Origin: Pseudoalteromonas piscicida
GTDB lineage: Bacteria > Pseudomonadota > Gammaproteobacteria > Enterobacterales > Alteromonadaceae
Assembly: GCF_000238315.3 (NCBI RefSeq)
Contig: NZ_CP011924.1
Location: forward strand, 1,156,501-1,220,500
Direction of reading: 5' to 3'
Length of the DNA stretch: 64,000 nt
Below, piece after piece: positions 55,947 through 64,000 of the stretch. The notes below the pieces were generated by a model. The model had not been told where the DNA came from, searched no databases, and was given only the letters and a program-made list of their open reading frames with translations. The position numbers and the translations under genes are program-made. Position 1 is the stretch's first letter. Each line of letters begins with the position of its first letter.

Positions 55947-56906
55947 TTAGTTTGTCTCGAAATTCACTTCGATATCTTGCGTCAACGTAACGTCTTTTGT
56001 TTGATACAAACTAAAATCTGCATCTATCGTTTCGGCATCATCTAAATGACCTAAGCACGAATACCCTACTTTGTAATCTCCAGAACCAATAAATGCTATC
56101 TCATATTCACTCTCAGCATCTAAGTTTGCGGTGGCTACTGGCGCTGAGTCTTCATCACTAATGTCGCTTGGCACTGCAACATCCGCTTTATAAAGATACA
56201 CAACATGTTTGTACTCTCCGACTAGAGGAGCTAGATCTGCATTATCTGCTACACATGCATTTTTTACAGACTCGCTAACCATGCCCTCAATCTCGAAACT
56301 GGTTAATAGATTCTCCAAACGGACAGCTGTTGGTTTTAGATAAACGGTGTCATCATTTGTGCGCTTCAACAGCGCCTTATTTAAGTCAAACTCCAATACG
56401 ATTTGGTTCTCACCTTCATTTAGTGAGACATTATTGAGTTGGATTTCACCTACACCATCGTTACCTTTACGGGTTACGACTAATGGTGCTTGACTACCAT
56501 CTAAAAAACGGACGCTCGAAGTGAAATCAAAATTCGACCCAGCACTACCGTTTACAACATCGGCTCTGATCCACTCATAATCCCCAGCATCGATCTCTTG
56601 GTCGTTTACAACTAAATAGATATCATCACCCGTATACTCAAGCAGATTGATCTTCATTGGATTACCCTGCGCATCCAAGGTATCAAATGTCACATCTTCT
56701 TTTCCAGATGCTCTAAATGTCAGCCGTTGAATAACAAGGTTGACCTCAGCAAGGTTATTCACAGCAGCATCTGACACACCAACACTTACGGTGGTTTTTT
56801 GGGTTGGTTGCGTGGTGTTGTTGTCGTTTGAGTCAGAACCTGAACCGCCACCGCATGCAGCGAGTATCATTGCCGAGGCAATTGCTGTTAAAGCTGGTTT
56901 ATACAT
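55947..56906 (-). CDS. DUF4382 domain lipoprotein
   Basis: From ATG 56906 the product is 319 residues with a lipoprotein signal (IASAMILAACGGGSGS, Cys about 18) and a low-complexity Gly/Ser/Asn/Thr linker. A DUF4382 domain follows (~38-195, VSVGVSDAAVNNLAEVNLVI, INLLEYTGDDIYLVVND, VLEFDLNKALLKRTNDD), then a second beta-rich part with two Cys. Function unknown, probably cell-surface or periplasmic. GAGGAG precedes this start; the frame opening at 56996 crosses into the divergent gene's leader. Confidence 0.85.
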   Translation of the reverse strand: MYKPALTAIASAMILAACGGGSGSDSNDNNTTQPTQKTTVSVGVSDAAVNNLAEVNLVIQRLTFRASGKEDVTFDTLDAQGNPMKINLLEYTGDDIYLVVNDQEIDAGDYEWIRADVVNGSAGSNFDFTSSVRFLDGSQAPLVVTRKGNDGVGEIQLNNVSLNEGENQIVLEFDLNKALLKRTNDDTVYLKPTAVRLENLLTSFEIEGMVSESVKNACVADNADLAPLVGEYKHVVYLYKADVAVPSDISDEDSAPVATANLDAESEYEIAFIGSGDYKVGYSCLGHLDDAETIDADFSLYQTKDVTLTQDIEVNFETN

Positions 56907-57071
56907 GATGTTTTCTCCTCTTCTAAGTTTTAGAGAATAGGAATTGCACCATGAATAAATAATTAATATAAATGCAATAATTTGAAATACCTTCAAATGC
57001 TGTGTAGAAGGTTTGGCATTTTCTTATTAAATGTCATAAGTTTAATGTATCAAACTTATTGGAGTGTGGCC

Positions 57072-58940
57072 GTGAAGTTTAAACACAAAGTTGTATCCGT
57101 CTCAGCGCTTGTACTGCTTGCAGCATTACTGATCTTATCTGTTATTCAATACATTTCCGTGCAATCAGCAATCAAAGCGCAAACCGAACAAAGTGTGAAT
57201 GAAACAATTCAAGGAATTGGTAACACTGTCACTGCGCAAATGAAAGGAGCAACCGATCTCGCCGCTCTTGCTACCAATCTCGTGGCTTCCACTGACACCC
57301 TAGACGCAGCCTTTCCTATCCTCTCGCAGCCACAGCTCACAACCTCTTTCCTACTGATAGGTTATGGCGAAGAGCAAACAGGAAAGTATGTCGCAAGCGA
57401 TCCAAATTGGAACCCTGGTGCAAACTGGGACCCGAGAAAGCGGCCTTGGTATACCGACGCAAAAACTGCACGAAAGCTCATTATCACAGCACCTTACGCT
57501 GATGCAGTAAGCAACGAAATTGTGGTATCAATCGGTGCACCAGTGTTTAAACGAGGTCAATTTAACGGCGCGATTTTTTACGACGTTAGTTTGGCAAAAC
57601 TCGGCGAAATGATTAACTCGTTTAACCTGCTAGACGCGGGTTTTGCCTTTATGGTGAGTAAAGACGGGTCGACTATCTCACACCCTGATGTAAAACTAAA
57701 TGGTAAGTCTTCTCGTACATTTCTCGGTGACATAAGTATCTCAGAAAATATTCAATACGTTGAAGTGAACGGCGAAGACAAATTAGTGCAGTTTAAAGAA
57801 GTCGAAGGCTTAGATTGGTATTTAGGGGTGATGCTGGATGAAGACACCGTTTTTGCCGCACTTTCACGACTGCAAAGAGATGCAGCCATATTTGCCTTTA
57901 TTTCTGTGGCGCTCGCGACTGTGCTACTTTCTTTTGTGATTAGCTTATTATTAAAGCCGCTGGATGAAATCAACACCGCCATGGCTGCTATCGCACGCGG
58001 TAATGCGGACTTAACCGTACGATTAAATACCGAGCATGAACCCGAATTTGCAGCACTGGCGCAAAATTTTAATGCCTTTACCAGCAGCTTACAGTCTCTA
58101 ATAGCGAATATTCAGGGCTTAGGCCATGAAGTTTTAAACGATGCTCAACAAACATCTCAGGTTGCAAATAAAGCCAAACTTTCCATTCAAGAGCAATTAG
58201 CGAGTATCAAAGTCCTTGATGAAGCAACAACACACATGTCTGCAACCGAGCATCAAGTAACTCAATCTGCCCATGAAGCCGCTGAAGCAATTAAAACAAC
58301 CGATCAAGTTGCTCGCCAAGGAGAAAAAATCGTTGCAGAAACAACGGAGACAATTCAAGAGCTATCTAATCAAATCAGTTCGGCAATGACCGTAGTTACG
58401 GAGTTAGAAAGCTCGTCTACAGCTATTGAACAAATATTATCGGTTATCAACAGCATCGCTGAGCAAACCAACCTCCTAGCGCTCAATGCTGCCATTGAAG
58501 CCGCAAGAGCTGGTGAGTCTGGCCGCGGCTTTGCCGTCGTTGCAGACGAAGTGAGATCGCTTGCACAAAGAACACAAGAAGCCACAACTGAAATCCGTGG
58601 AATGATAAGTCAACTACAGTCAGGTTCAGAAAGCGCGGTTACTGTAATGAAACAAAGCCAACATTATGTCGATAAAACGGTTGAAAAGGCAGAGCAAACT
58701 CGAGCCGCGCTTGAAGATATGCGTAGTGCCATTCGCCATATTGTCGATTTGAATTCCCGCATTGCTGATATGCTGAATGAGCAAAATGACATTGTAAATA
58801 ACGTGAATAGCAGTAGCTCATCAATTCGTGGTATTTCTGAGTCGGTGTATAGCGAAGCTAAGAGCGTAGATGCCACCATGCAGTCTCAAGTAGAAAAGAT
58901 AACAACCCAAGAACAACTACTTGAGCAATTCAAAGTTTGA
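57072..58940 (+). CDS. dCache chemoreceptor (methyl-accepting chemotaxis protein), probably sensing amino acids
   Basis: From GTG 57072 (GGAG 7 bases upstream) the product is about 622 residues. A membrane segment (~6-28) and a periplasmic dCache domain (~30-280) are followed by a second membrane segment, then HAMP ([17 protein letters not shown]). The signalling domain has [20 protein letters not shown] and [20 protein letters not shown]. The dCache part reads [15 protein letters not shown] and FYDVSL. These fit the amino-acid motif of PctA-type receptors except Trp for the first Tyr. No C-terminal pentapeptide is present. Confidence 0.9.
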   Translation: MKFKHKVVSVSALVLLAALLILSVIQYISVQSAIKAQTEQSVNETIQGIGNTVTAQMKGATDLAALATNLVASTDTLDAAFPILSQPQLTTSFLLIGYGEEQTGKYVASDPNWNPGANWDPRKRPWYTDAKTARKLIITAPYADAVSNEIVVSIGAPVFKRGQFNGAIFYDVSLAKLGEMINSFNLLDAGFAFMVSKDGSTISHPDVKLNGKSSRTFLGDISISENIQYVEVNGEDKLVQFKEVEGLDWYLGVMLDEDTVFAALSRLQRDAAIFAFISVALATVLLSFVISLLLKPLDEINTAMAAIARGNADLTVRLNTEHEPEFAALAQNFNAFTSSLQSLIANIQGLGHEVLNDAQQTSQVANKAKLSIQEQLASIKVLDEATTHMSATEHQVTQSAHEAAEAIKTTDQVARQGEKIVAETTETIQELSNQISSAMTVVTELESSSTAIEQILSVINSIAEQTNLLALNAAIEAARAGESGRGFAVVADEVRSLAQRTQEATTEIRGMISQLQSGSESAVTVMKQSQHYVDKTVEKAEQTRAALEDMRSAIRHIVDLNSRIADMLNEQNDIVNNVNSSSSSIRGISESVYSEAKSVDATMQSQVEKITTQEQLLEQFKV

Positions 58941-59006
58941 TTATCGGTAAACTAAACCGTTACTATAGAGACAGTTGTAAAGCGGCGCGATGCCAAGAGA
59001 TAAAAC

Positions 59007-59573
59007 ATGAAAGCGAATTTGCAGGAATTATTTGAACAGTATTTTCAGATAGCTGAACAGGTTCAGATCAACCTCTACCCGGTTGATGACAATATGGTTC
59101 CAGAAAACGAATATCAATTAGAAGCTGCAATTCCGCCGCTATTTAAACTCGCGAACGAAATTAATGAGTTAGATCTTAATGCGCTGCGACCACTTCGTAA
59201 TCTGGGTGATATTGCCAATGAGTTAGCAGCTTATTTGCAGGCGCAATCACGTAAGATTGATTTAATTATCAGCCATATTCTCGCGACTGAAGAGCCTGAC
59301 GACAGTCATTTATTTTGTGACAGCTACGGCGGCGGCGGCCTGACCGCAACGTTAGAAGCAGATTATGAGGTCGGGCAATCGTTACGAACTAAAATATTTT
59401 TGCGCAATGAAGCCAGTGCTATCTTTTGCTACTCAGAAGTCATTGCCAAGCAAGATGGTAAATTCACCCTCGCTTTTACCGCTATTAGAGAAGCGGATCA
59501 AGAGTTGCTTGTACGGGCAAGCCTACACGCCCAGACCAGACAACTTAAGCTAAAGCAGCAAAAAGACCAATAA
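59007..59573 (+). CDS. PilZ-like protein, family uncertain
   Basis: The 188-residue cytosolic product has an N-terminal helical half (ELFEQYFQIAEQVQINLYPV). The beta-rich half has LFCDSYGGGGLTATLEADYE and VGQSLRTKIFLRNEASAIFC. The DSYGGGGL segment resembles the (D/N)xSxxG part of PilZ c-di-GMP-binding domains, but the preceding RxxxR is not visible. It may be an atypical PilZ protein that does not bind the nucleotide, or a different fold. It stands 66 bases after the chemoreceptor gene on the same strand. Confidence 0.6.
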   Translation: MKANLQELFEQYFQIAEQVQINLYPVDDNMVPENEYQLEAAIPPLFKLANEINELDLNALRPLRNLGDIANELAAYLQAQSRKIDLIISHILATEEPDDSHLFCDSYGGGGLTATLEADYEVGQSLRTKIFLRNEASAIFCYSEVIAKQDGKFTLAFTAIREADQELLVRASLHAQTRQLKLKQQKDQ

Positions 59574-59687
59574 GGTATTTAACGCATTAAGTGCCTTCTT
59601 TAAATGCTCAATTATCTTCACAAAACTTACTGACACACCTGAGGTTAATGATAAACTATAGGCTTATTATTATATGGTGATGATTTA

Positions 59688-60725
59688 ATGAGTTTTACTT
59701 TACTCCCAGAATGGGCACCACAAGATGCAATCATGCTTACTTGGCCGCATTCTGATACCGATTGGAGCGACATTCTCAGTGACGTTGAACCTGTGTACGT
59801 TGCACTTTGCCAACATATTACCCAAGTTCAAGAAGTCGTTATCGTGGCGCATAATGAAGCGCTAAAACAGCATATCGAGAACCTACTCGGCGCAGCTGAG
59901 GTTAGCTTAACCAAGTGTCACTTTGTTGTGACGCCTTGCAATGACACATGGGCCCGTGACCACGGTCCACTTACAACGCAAACAAGTACAGGAAATCTAT
60001 GTATCAAAGATTTCACCTTTACGGGTTGGGGTAATAAGTTTGCTGCGGATTTAGACAATAAGATCAATCAGCAGCTAGCCAAACAGGTCCTCAACCCAAA
60101 CTGTACCTTTGAAAGAGTTGACGTGGTACTGGAAGGCGGCGGCATTGAGATCAACGAGTCCAATGTCTTATTGACCACTTCAGAGTGTCTGTTGAACCCA
60201 AATCGCAATCCACATCTAAGTAAAATCGAATTAGAACTATTGTTGCAAAAAGAGTTGGGTGCTGAGTCATTCCTGTGGGTAGATCATGGATACTTAGCCG
60301 GTGATGATACGGATAGTCATATCGACACTTTAGTGCGTTTTGCACCGGATAACACCTTGGTATATGTTAAGTGCGACGACAAATCAGACGAGCACTATGA
60401 TGCCCTCAATAAAATGGAACAGCAGCTACGCACATTCCGCACCCCAAATGGCGATCCATACCGTTTGATTAGTTTACCTTGGCCTAGCGCTAAGTTTGAT
60501 AATGAGGGTGAGAGATTACCTGCAACCTATGCAAACTATCTGATCTTGAATAAAACGGTGTTAGTACCTATCTATGGCGACGACAAAGACCAAGAAGCGC
60601 TAGACAAAGTCTCTCTTGCTCACCCAGAAAGAACGGTAATTGGCGTAAACTGCCTACCAATCATCCATCAATTCGGTAGCCTGCACTGTATTACGATGCA
60701 GTTACCAAAAGGTTTTTTAAGGTAA
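59688..60725 (+). CDS. aguA: Agmatine deiminase
   Basis: AguA converts agmatine to N-carbamoylputrescine and ammonia. The 345-residue product opens LLPEWAPQDAIMLTWPHSDT and contains TPCNDTWARDHGPLT and VVLEGGGIEINESN. It has LAGDDTDSHIDTLVRFAPDN and the C-terminal catalytic Cys in IGVNCLPIIHQFGSLHCIT (the Cys of GSLHC). All belong to the guanidino-group-modifying superfamily. The next gene starts 5 bases after the stop, giving the full route to putrescine. Confidence 0.95.
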   Translation: MSFTLLPEWAPQDAIMLTWPHSDTDWSDILSDVEPVYVALCQHITQVQEVVIVAHNEALKQHIENLLGAAEVSLTKCHFVVTPCNDTWARDHGPLTTQTSTGNLCIKDFTFTGWGNKFAADLDNKINQQLAKQVLNPNCTFERVDVVLEGGGIEINESNVLLTTSECLLNPNRNPHLSKIELELLLQKELGAESFLWVDHGYLAGDDTDSHIDTLVRFAPDNTLVYVKCDDKSDEHYDALNKMEQQLRTFRTPNGDPYRLISLPWPSAKFDNEGERLPATYANYLILNKTVLVPIYGDDKDQEALDKVSLAHPERTVIGVNCLPIIHQFGSLHCITMQLPKGFLR

Positions 60726-60730
60726 GTACC

Positions 60731-61621
60731 ATGACTGAAAAAAACATCAAAGTTGGTATTGTTCAACATAGTAACTCTACAGATCTCGTAAACAACTTTG
60801 CGAAAACCTGTGACGGTATCCGAAAAGCGGCAAGTAAGGGTGCTAAGCTTATCGTGTTACAAGAATTGCACCGCAGCTTGTATTTTTGCCAGACAGAAGA
60901 CACCGATCTCTTCGACTTAGCGGAAACCATTCCAGGCCCAAGCACAGACTCACTAGGCGCACTTGCAAAAGAGCTTAATGTTGTCATCGTTGCGTCGTTA
61001 TTTGAAAAGCGTGCAACAGGGCTTTATCACAACACCGCAGTTGTACTTGAGTCTGACGGTACGATTGCCGGCAAATACCGTAAAATGCACATTCCTGATG
61101 ATCCAGGTTTTTATGAAAAGTTTTACTTCACCCCCGGCGACATGGGCTTTACTCCAATTCAGACTTCTGTAGGTAAATTAGGCGTACTAGTGTGTTGGGA
61201 TCAGTGGTTCCCAGAGGGTGCGCGTCTGATGGCAATGGCAGGCGCTGAGTTTTTAATTTACCCAACGGCAATTGGCTGGGATCCTCGCGATGATAAAGCA
61301 GAGCAAATCCGTCAACGAGATGCTTGGATAATTGCACAGCGTGCACATGCAGTCTCTAACGGAGTACCTGTGATTAGCGTTAACCGTGTCGGCTATGAAT
61401 CAGACCCTTCAGGTCAAAGTGAAGGTATTCAATTCTGGGGCAATTCTTTTGTTACCGGTCCGCAAGGTGAAATGTTATTGCATGCATCTGAAGAAGCTGA
61501 GGAAATCTCGGTTGTTGATGTTGATCTTGCACGCAGTGAATCTGTTCGTCGCATCTGGCCGTATTTAAGAGACAGACGAATCGATCACTATCAGGATCTT
61601 TGCAAAATTTATCGCGATTAA
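60731..61621 (+). CDS. aguB: N-carbamoylputrescine amidase
   Basis: AguB hydrolyses N-carbamoylputrescine to putrescine, ammonia and CO2. The 296-residue nitrilase-fold product has the Glu-Lys-Cys triad: LIVLQELHRSLYFC (Glu), GKYRKMHIPDDPGFYEKFYF (Lys) and LGVLVCWDQWFPEGARLMAM (Cys). Its length and the VRRIWPYLRDRRIDHYQDL end match AguB. It forms a two-gene unit with aguA; mfd follows after 15 bases. Confidence 0.95.
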   Translation: MTEKNIKVGIVQHSNSTDLVNNFAKTCDGIRKAASKGAKLIVLQELHRSLYFCQTEDTDLFDLAETIPGPSTDSLGALAKELNVVIVASLFEKRATGLYHNTAVVLESDGTIAGKYRKMHIPDDPGFYEKFYFTPGDMGFTPIQTSVGKLGVLVCWDQWFPEGARLMAMAGAEFLIYPTAIGWDPRDDKAEQIRQRDAWIIAQRAHAVSNGVPVISVNRVGYESDPSGQSEGIQFWGNSFVTGPQGEMLLHASEEAEEISVVDVDLARSESVRRIWPYLRDRRIDHYQDLCKIYRD

Positions 61622-61636
61622 TAAATAGGAGTAATC

Positions 61637-64000
61637 AATGGCGAATGTGCAATGGAACAATTTACCTTGGGTAAAATCAAACAAGGATAAAATTTCGTGG
61701 GGTAATTTGGTTGGCAGTAGCTTGTCACTGTGTTTGAGTGAGCACATCCAACAACATGACAACTTAGTTGTACTCGTCACCCCCGATACACCCTCTGCAC
61801 TTCGCCTTGAGCATGAACTGGCGTATCTTTTAAAAGACACGCCTGTCATGATGTTTCCTGACTGGGAAACATTACCCTATGATCACTTTTCACCACATCA
61901 AGACATTATCTCCCAGCGTCTTGCAACGCTAAATACACTCAAACAGGAAAAGCAATCCGTACTCATCATTCCTGTTTCAACACTCATGCTACGTACCGCA
62001 CCACATAGCTTTATCCACGGCATGAGTCTTCAGGTAAAAAAAGGTGACACAGTAGACGCACAAAGCTTGCGTGATACCTTAACTCAAGCGGGTTATCGTC
62101 ATGTTCAGCAGGTAATGGAGCATGGTGAGTTTGCTGTTCGAGGCTCCATTATTGATTTATATCCCATGGGTAGCCCACTCCCCTTTAGACTAGATTTCTT
62201 TGATGATGAGTTAGACTCAATTCGTCATTTTGATATCGAAAGCCAACGCTCAAATGATGAGATTGATGCTATCGATTTATTACCGGCGCACGAATTCCCA
62301 ACCAATGCAGAAGACATTGAACGCTTTAGAATTAATTACCGCGAAGCGTTCGGCGCAAGTAGTGAAAAAGACAGCATCTATATGCAAGTCAGTAAAGGGA
62401 ACTGGCCAGCGGGTATAGAGTATTATTTACCGCTCTTTTTTGATTCGTTAGCGACGGTGTTTGACTATTTACCTGAAGATACCGTATTTATGCCTTTTGG
62501 CGACATTGAATCTGCGGCCCAAACCTTTTGGCAAGACGTATCTAAACGCTACGAAAGTCGCCGGGTTGACCCTCTTCGTCCACTACTTTCACCAGCCAAG
62601 CTATATCAGCCAATAGAGACCTTATTTGAAGGCCTTAACGGCTTCTCTCGAATAAAGCTTAGTCAAGCGATACTGGGAACCAAAGCGGGCAATAACAATA
62701 TCGCAGCAGAATTAATCGACGATGTCCGCATTGAGCATAAACAAGCTAATCCATATCAAAAAATCCTCGATTACATCGCTGCTGAGAAAAAACAAAAGTC
62801 TCGGGTGTTATTCAGTGTTGAATCAGAGGGCAGAAGAGAGTCACTGCTTACCTTATTAAAACCAACGGGTCTAAAGCTTAAGCCTTATAAGCGCATTGCA
62901 GAGTTTGTCTCTAGCGACTCAGATGTTGGTGTGGTCGTCACTCCACTTGCGACCAGTGTTAAGCTACTGGATAAACAATCGCTGTCTATCATCACCGAGC
63001 AAGAGCTGTTAGGTGTTAAGATTTCCCAAAAGCGCCGCCGTAAACATAAATACGAGCAAGGGCAAGATGCGCTGATCCGAAACCTCGCTGAGTTGAAAGA
63101 AGGTCAACCTATTGTTCATTTAGATCATGGTGTAGGCCGCTATTTAGGGCTAGAAACCATAGATGCAGCGGGTATTGCTACCGAGTTTGTGACTATCATC
63201 TATGCCAATGACGCTAAACTTTATGTGCCTGTTTCTTCGCTTCATATGCTCAGTCGTTACTCAGGAGGTGAAGAAGCTTGTGCACCACTTCATAAATTGG
63301 GTAACGACGCCTGGGAAAAAGCAAAACGCAAAGCGGCTGAAAAAGTCAGAGATGTTGCAGCTGAACTCCTAGATATATACGCAAAACGCCAAAGTAAACC
63401 GGGATATGCATTTAAGCTAGATGCGAGTGCCTATCGAGACTTTTCTGATAGCTTCCCATTTGAAGAAACAGACGATCAACGCAATGCAATCACAGCCGTA
63501 CTTGCAGACATGCAATCAAGCCTAGCAATGGACAGGCTAGTTTGTGGTGATGTTGGCTTTGGTAAAACCGAAGTGGCCATGCGTGCTGCATTTGTTGCCG
63601 TCAACGATAGCAAACAAGTGGCCGTCTTAGTGCCAACTACACTCCTTGCCCAACAACACTTCGAGAACTTTAAAGACCGTTTTGCCGATCTGCCTGTTGA
63701 AGTTGGTGTGCTTTCGCGCTTTAACTCAGCGAAAGAACAAAAAGAAACGTTACAAAAACTTGAAGAAGGCAAAATTGATATTGTGATAGGCACCCATAAG
63801 CTTATCCAAGAAAACATCAAATTCGCCGATTTGGGTTTGTTGATTGTTGACGAAGAACATCGCTTTGGTGTGAGGCAAAAAGAAAAGATTAAGCAGCTTA
63901 GAGCGGATGTCGACATTCTTACCCTTACCGCTACCCCAATCCCGCGTACACTGAATATGGCAATGAGTGGTATGCGTGATCTCTCTATTATCGCGACACC
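61637..64000 (+). CDS. mfd: Transcription-repair coupling factor Mfd, 3' end beyond the window
   Basis: Mfd removes stalled RNA polymerase at lesions and recruits UvrA. The open frame runs 788 codons from ATG 61637 (TAGGAG 6 bases upstream) to the edge, against about 1150 for the family. The UvrB-like N-terminal part has FPDWETLPYDHFSPHQDIIS. The RNA-polymerase-interacting domain has VHLDHGVGRYLGLETID. The translocase has LVCGDVGFGKTEVAMRAAF (Walker A), LLIVDEEHRFGVRQKEKIK (DEEH box) and TLTATPIPRTLNMA, where the window ends. Confidence 0.97.

Overview
The window reads as chromosomal DNA of a marine gammaproteobacterium of the Alteromonadales, most likely Pseudoalteromonas. This is inferred from gene content and order (lrp-ftsK-lolA-rarA-crcB-serS, fabA next to rmf, purEK, miaE, htpX, aguAB, mfd, a rhombosortase) and from the moderately low G+C. 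No tRNA, rRNA, CRISPR array or prophage was seen. The only mobile element is an IS110/IS1111-type transposase cut by the left edge.

Layout. 1-900: truncated IS. 900-5.3 kb: a secreted Calx-beta/DUF4114-like protein, a small gene that looks frameshifted at a run of five G, a GNAT acetyltransferase, htpX, and a TetR regulator divergent from a tiny membrane protein with two tandem palindromic operators between them. 5.4-7.1 kb: purEK with a leader hairpin. 7.1-7.4 kb: a structured intergenic segment ending in a strong terminator, possibly a small RNA. 7.4-18.2 kb: metabolic and envelope genes (S9 peptidase lipoprotein, rhombosortase, gamma-glutamyltransferase, malic enzyme, SIMPL protein, MAPEG protein, sulfotransferase, miaE, S41-like protein). 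18.4-23.9 kb: receiver-MoxR-DUF58-transglutaminase-transporter operon. 24.1-30.9 kb: five tightly packed signalling genes (HTH-REC, REC-EAL, REC-HDOD, REC-degenerate domain, GAF/PAS/GGDEF) with no histidine kinase among them.

32.3-43.9 kb is a minus-strand chemosensory island. A complete operon runs cheW, short membrane MCP, cheY, STAS, cheA, soluble PAS/poly-HAMP MCP, cheR, cheD, cheB. Upstream of it lies a three-gene unit of a receiver, a CheC-like phosphatase and a soluble PAS histidine kinase. The poly-HAMP receptor ends in HFEQF, which resembles the CheR/CheB/CheD docking pentapeptides of other receptors.

44.1-64 kb is mostly housekeeping: thioesterase, M23 peptidase, a two-domain 6-pyruvoyl-tetrahydropterin-synthase-like protein, fabA with a perfect FabR-type palindrome, rmf, serS-crcB-rarA-lolA-ftsK (with a LexA-like box), lrp divergent from ald, a DUF4382 lipoprotein, a dCache chemoreceptor with an almost complete amino-acid-binding motif, a PilZ-like protein, the agmatine-to-putrescine pair aguA-aguB, and mfd running off the right edge.

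The segments most worth attention are the kinase-less c-di-GMP cluster, the chemosensory island with its receiver-CheC-kinase side module, and the structured RNA candidate after purK. All functional statements come from reading motifs; no database search was possible.
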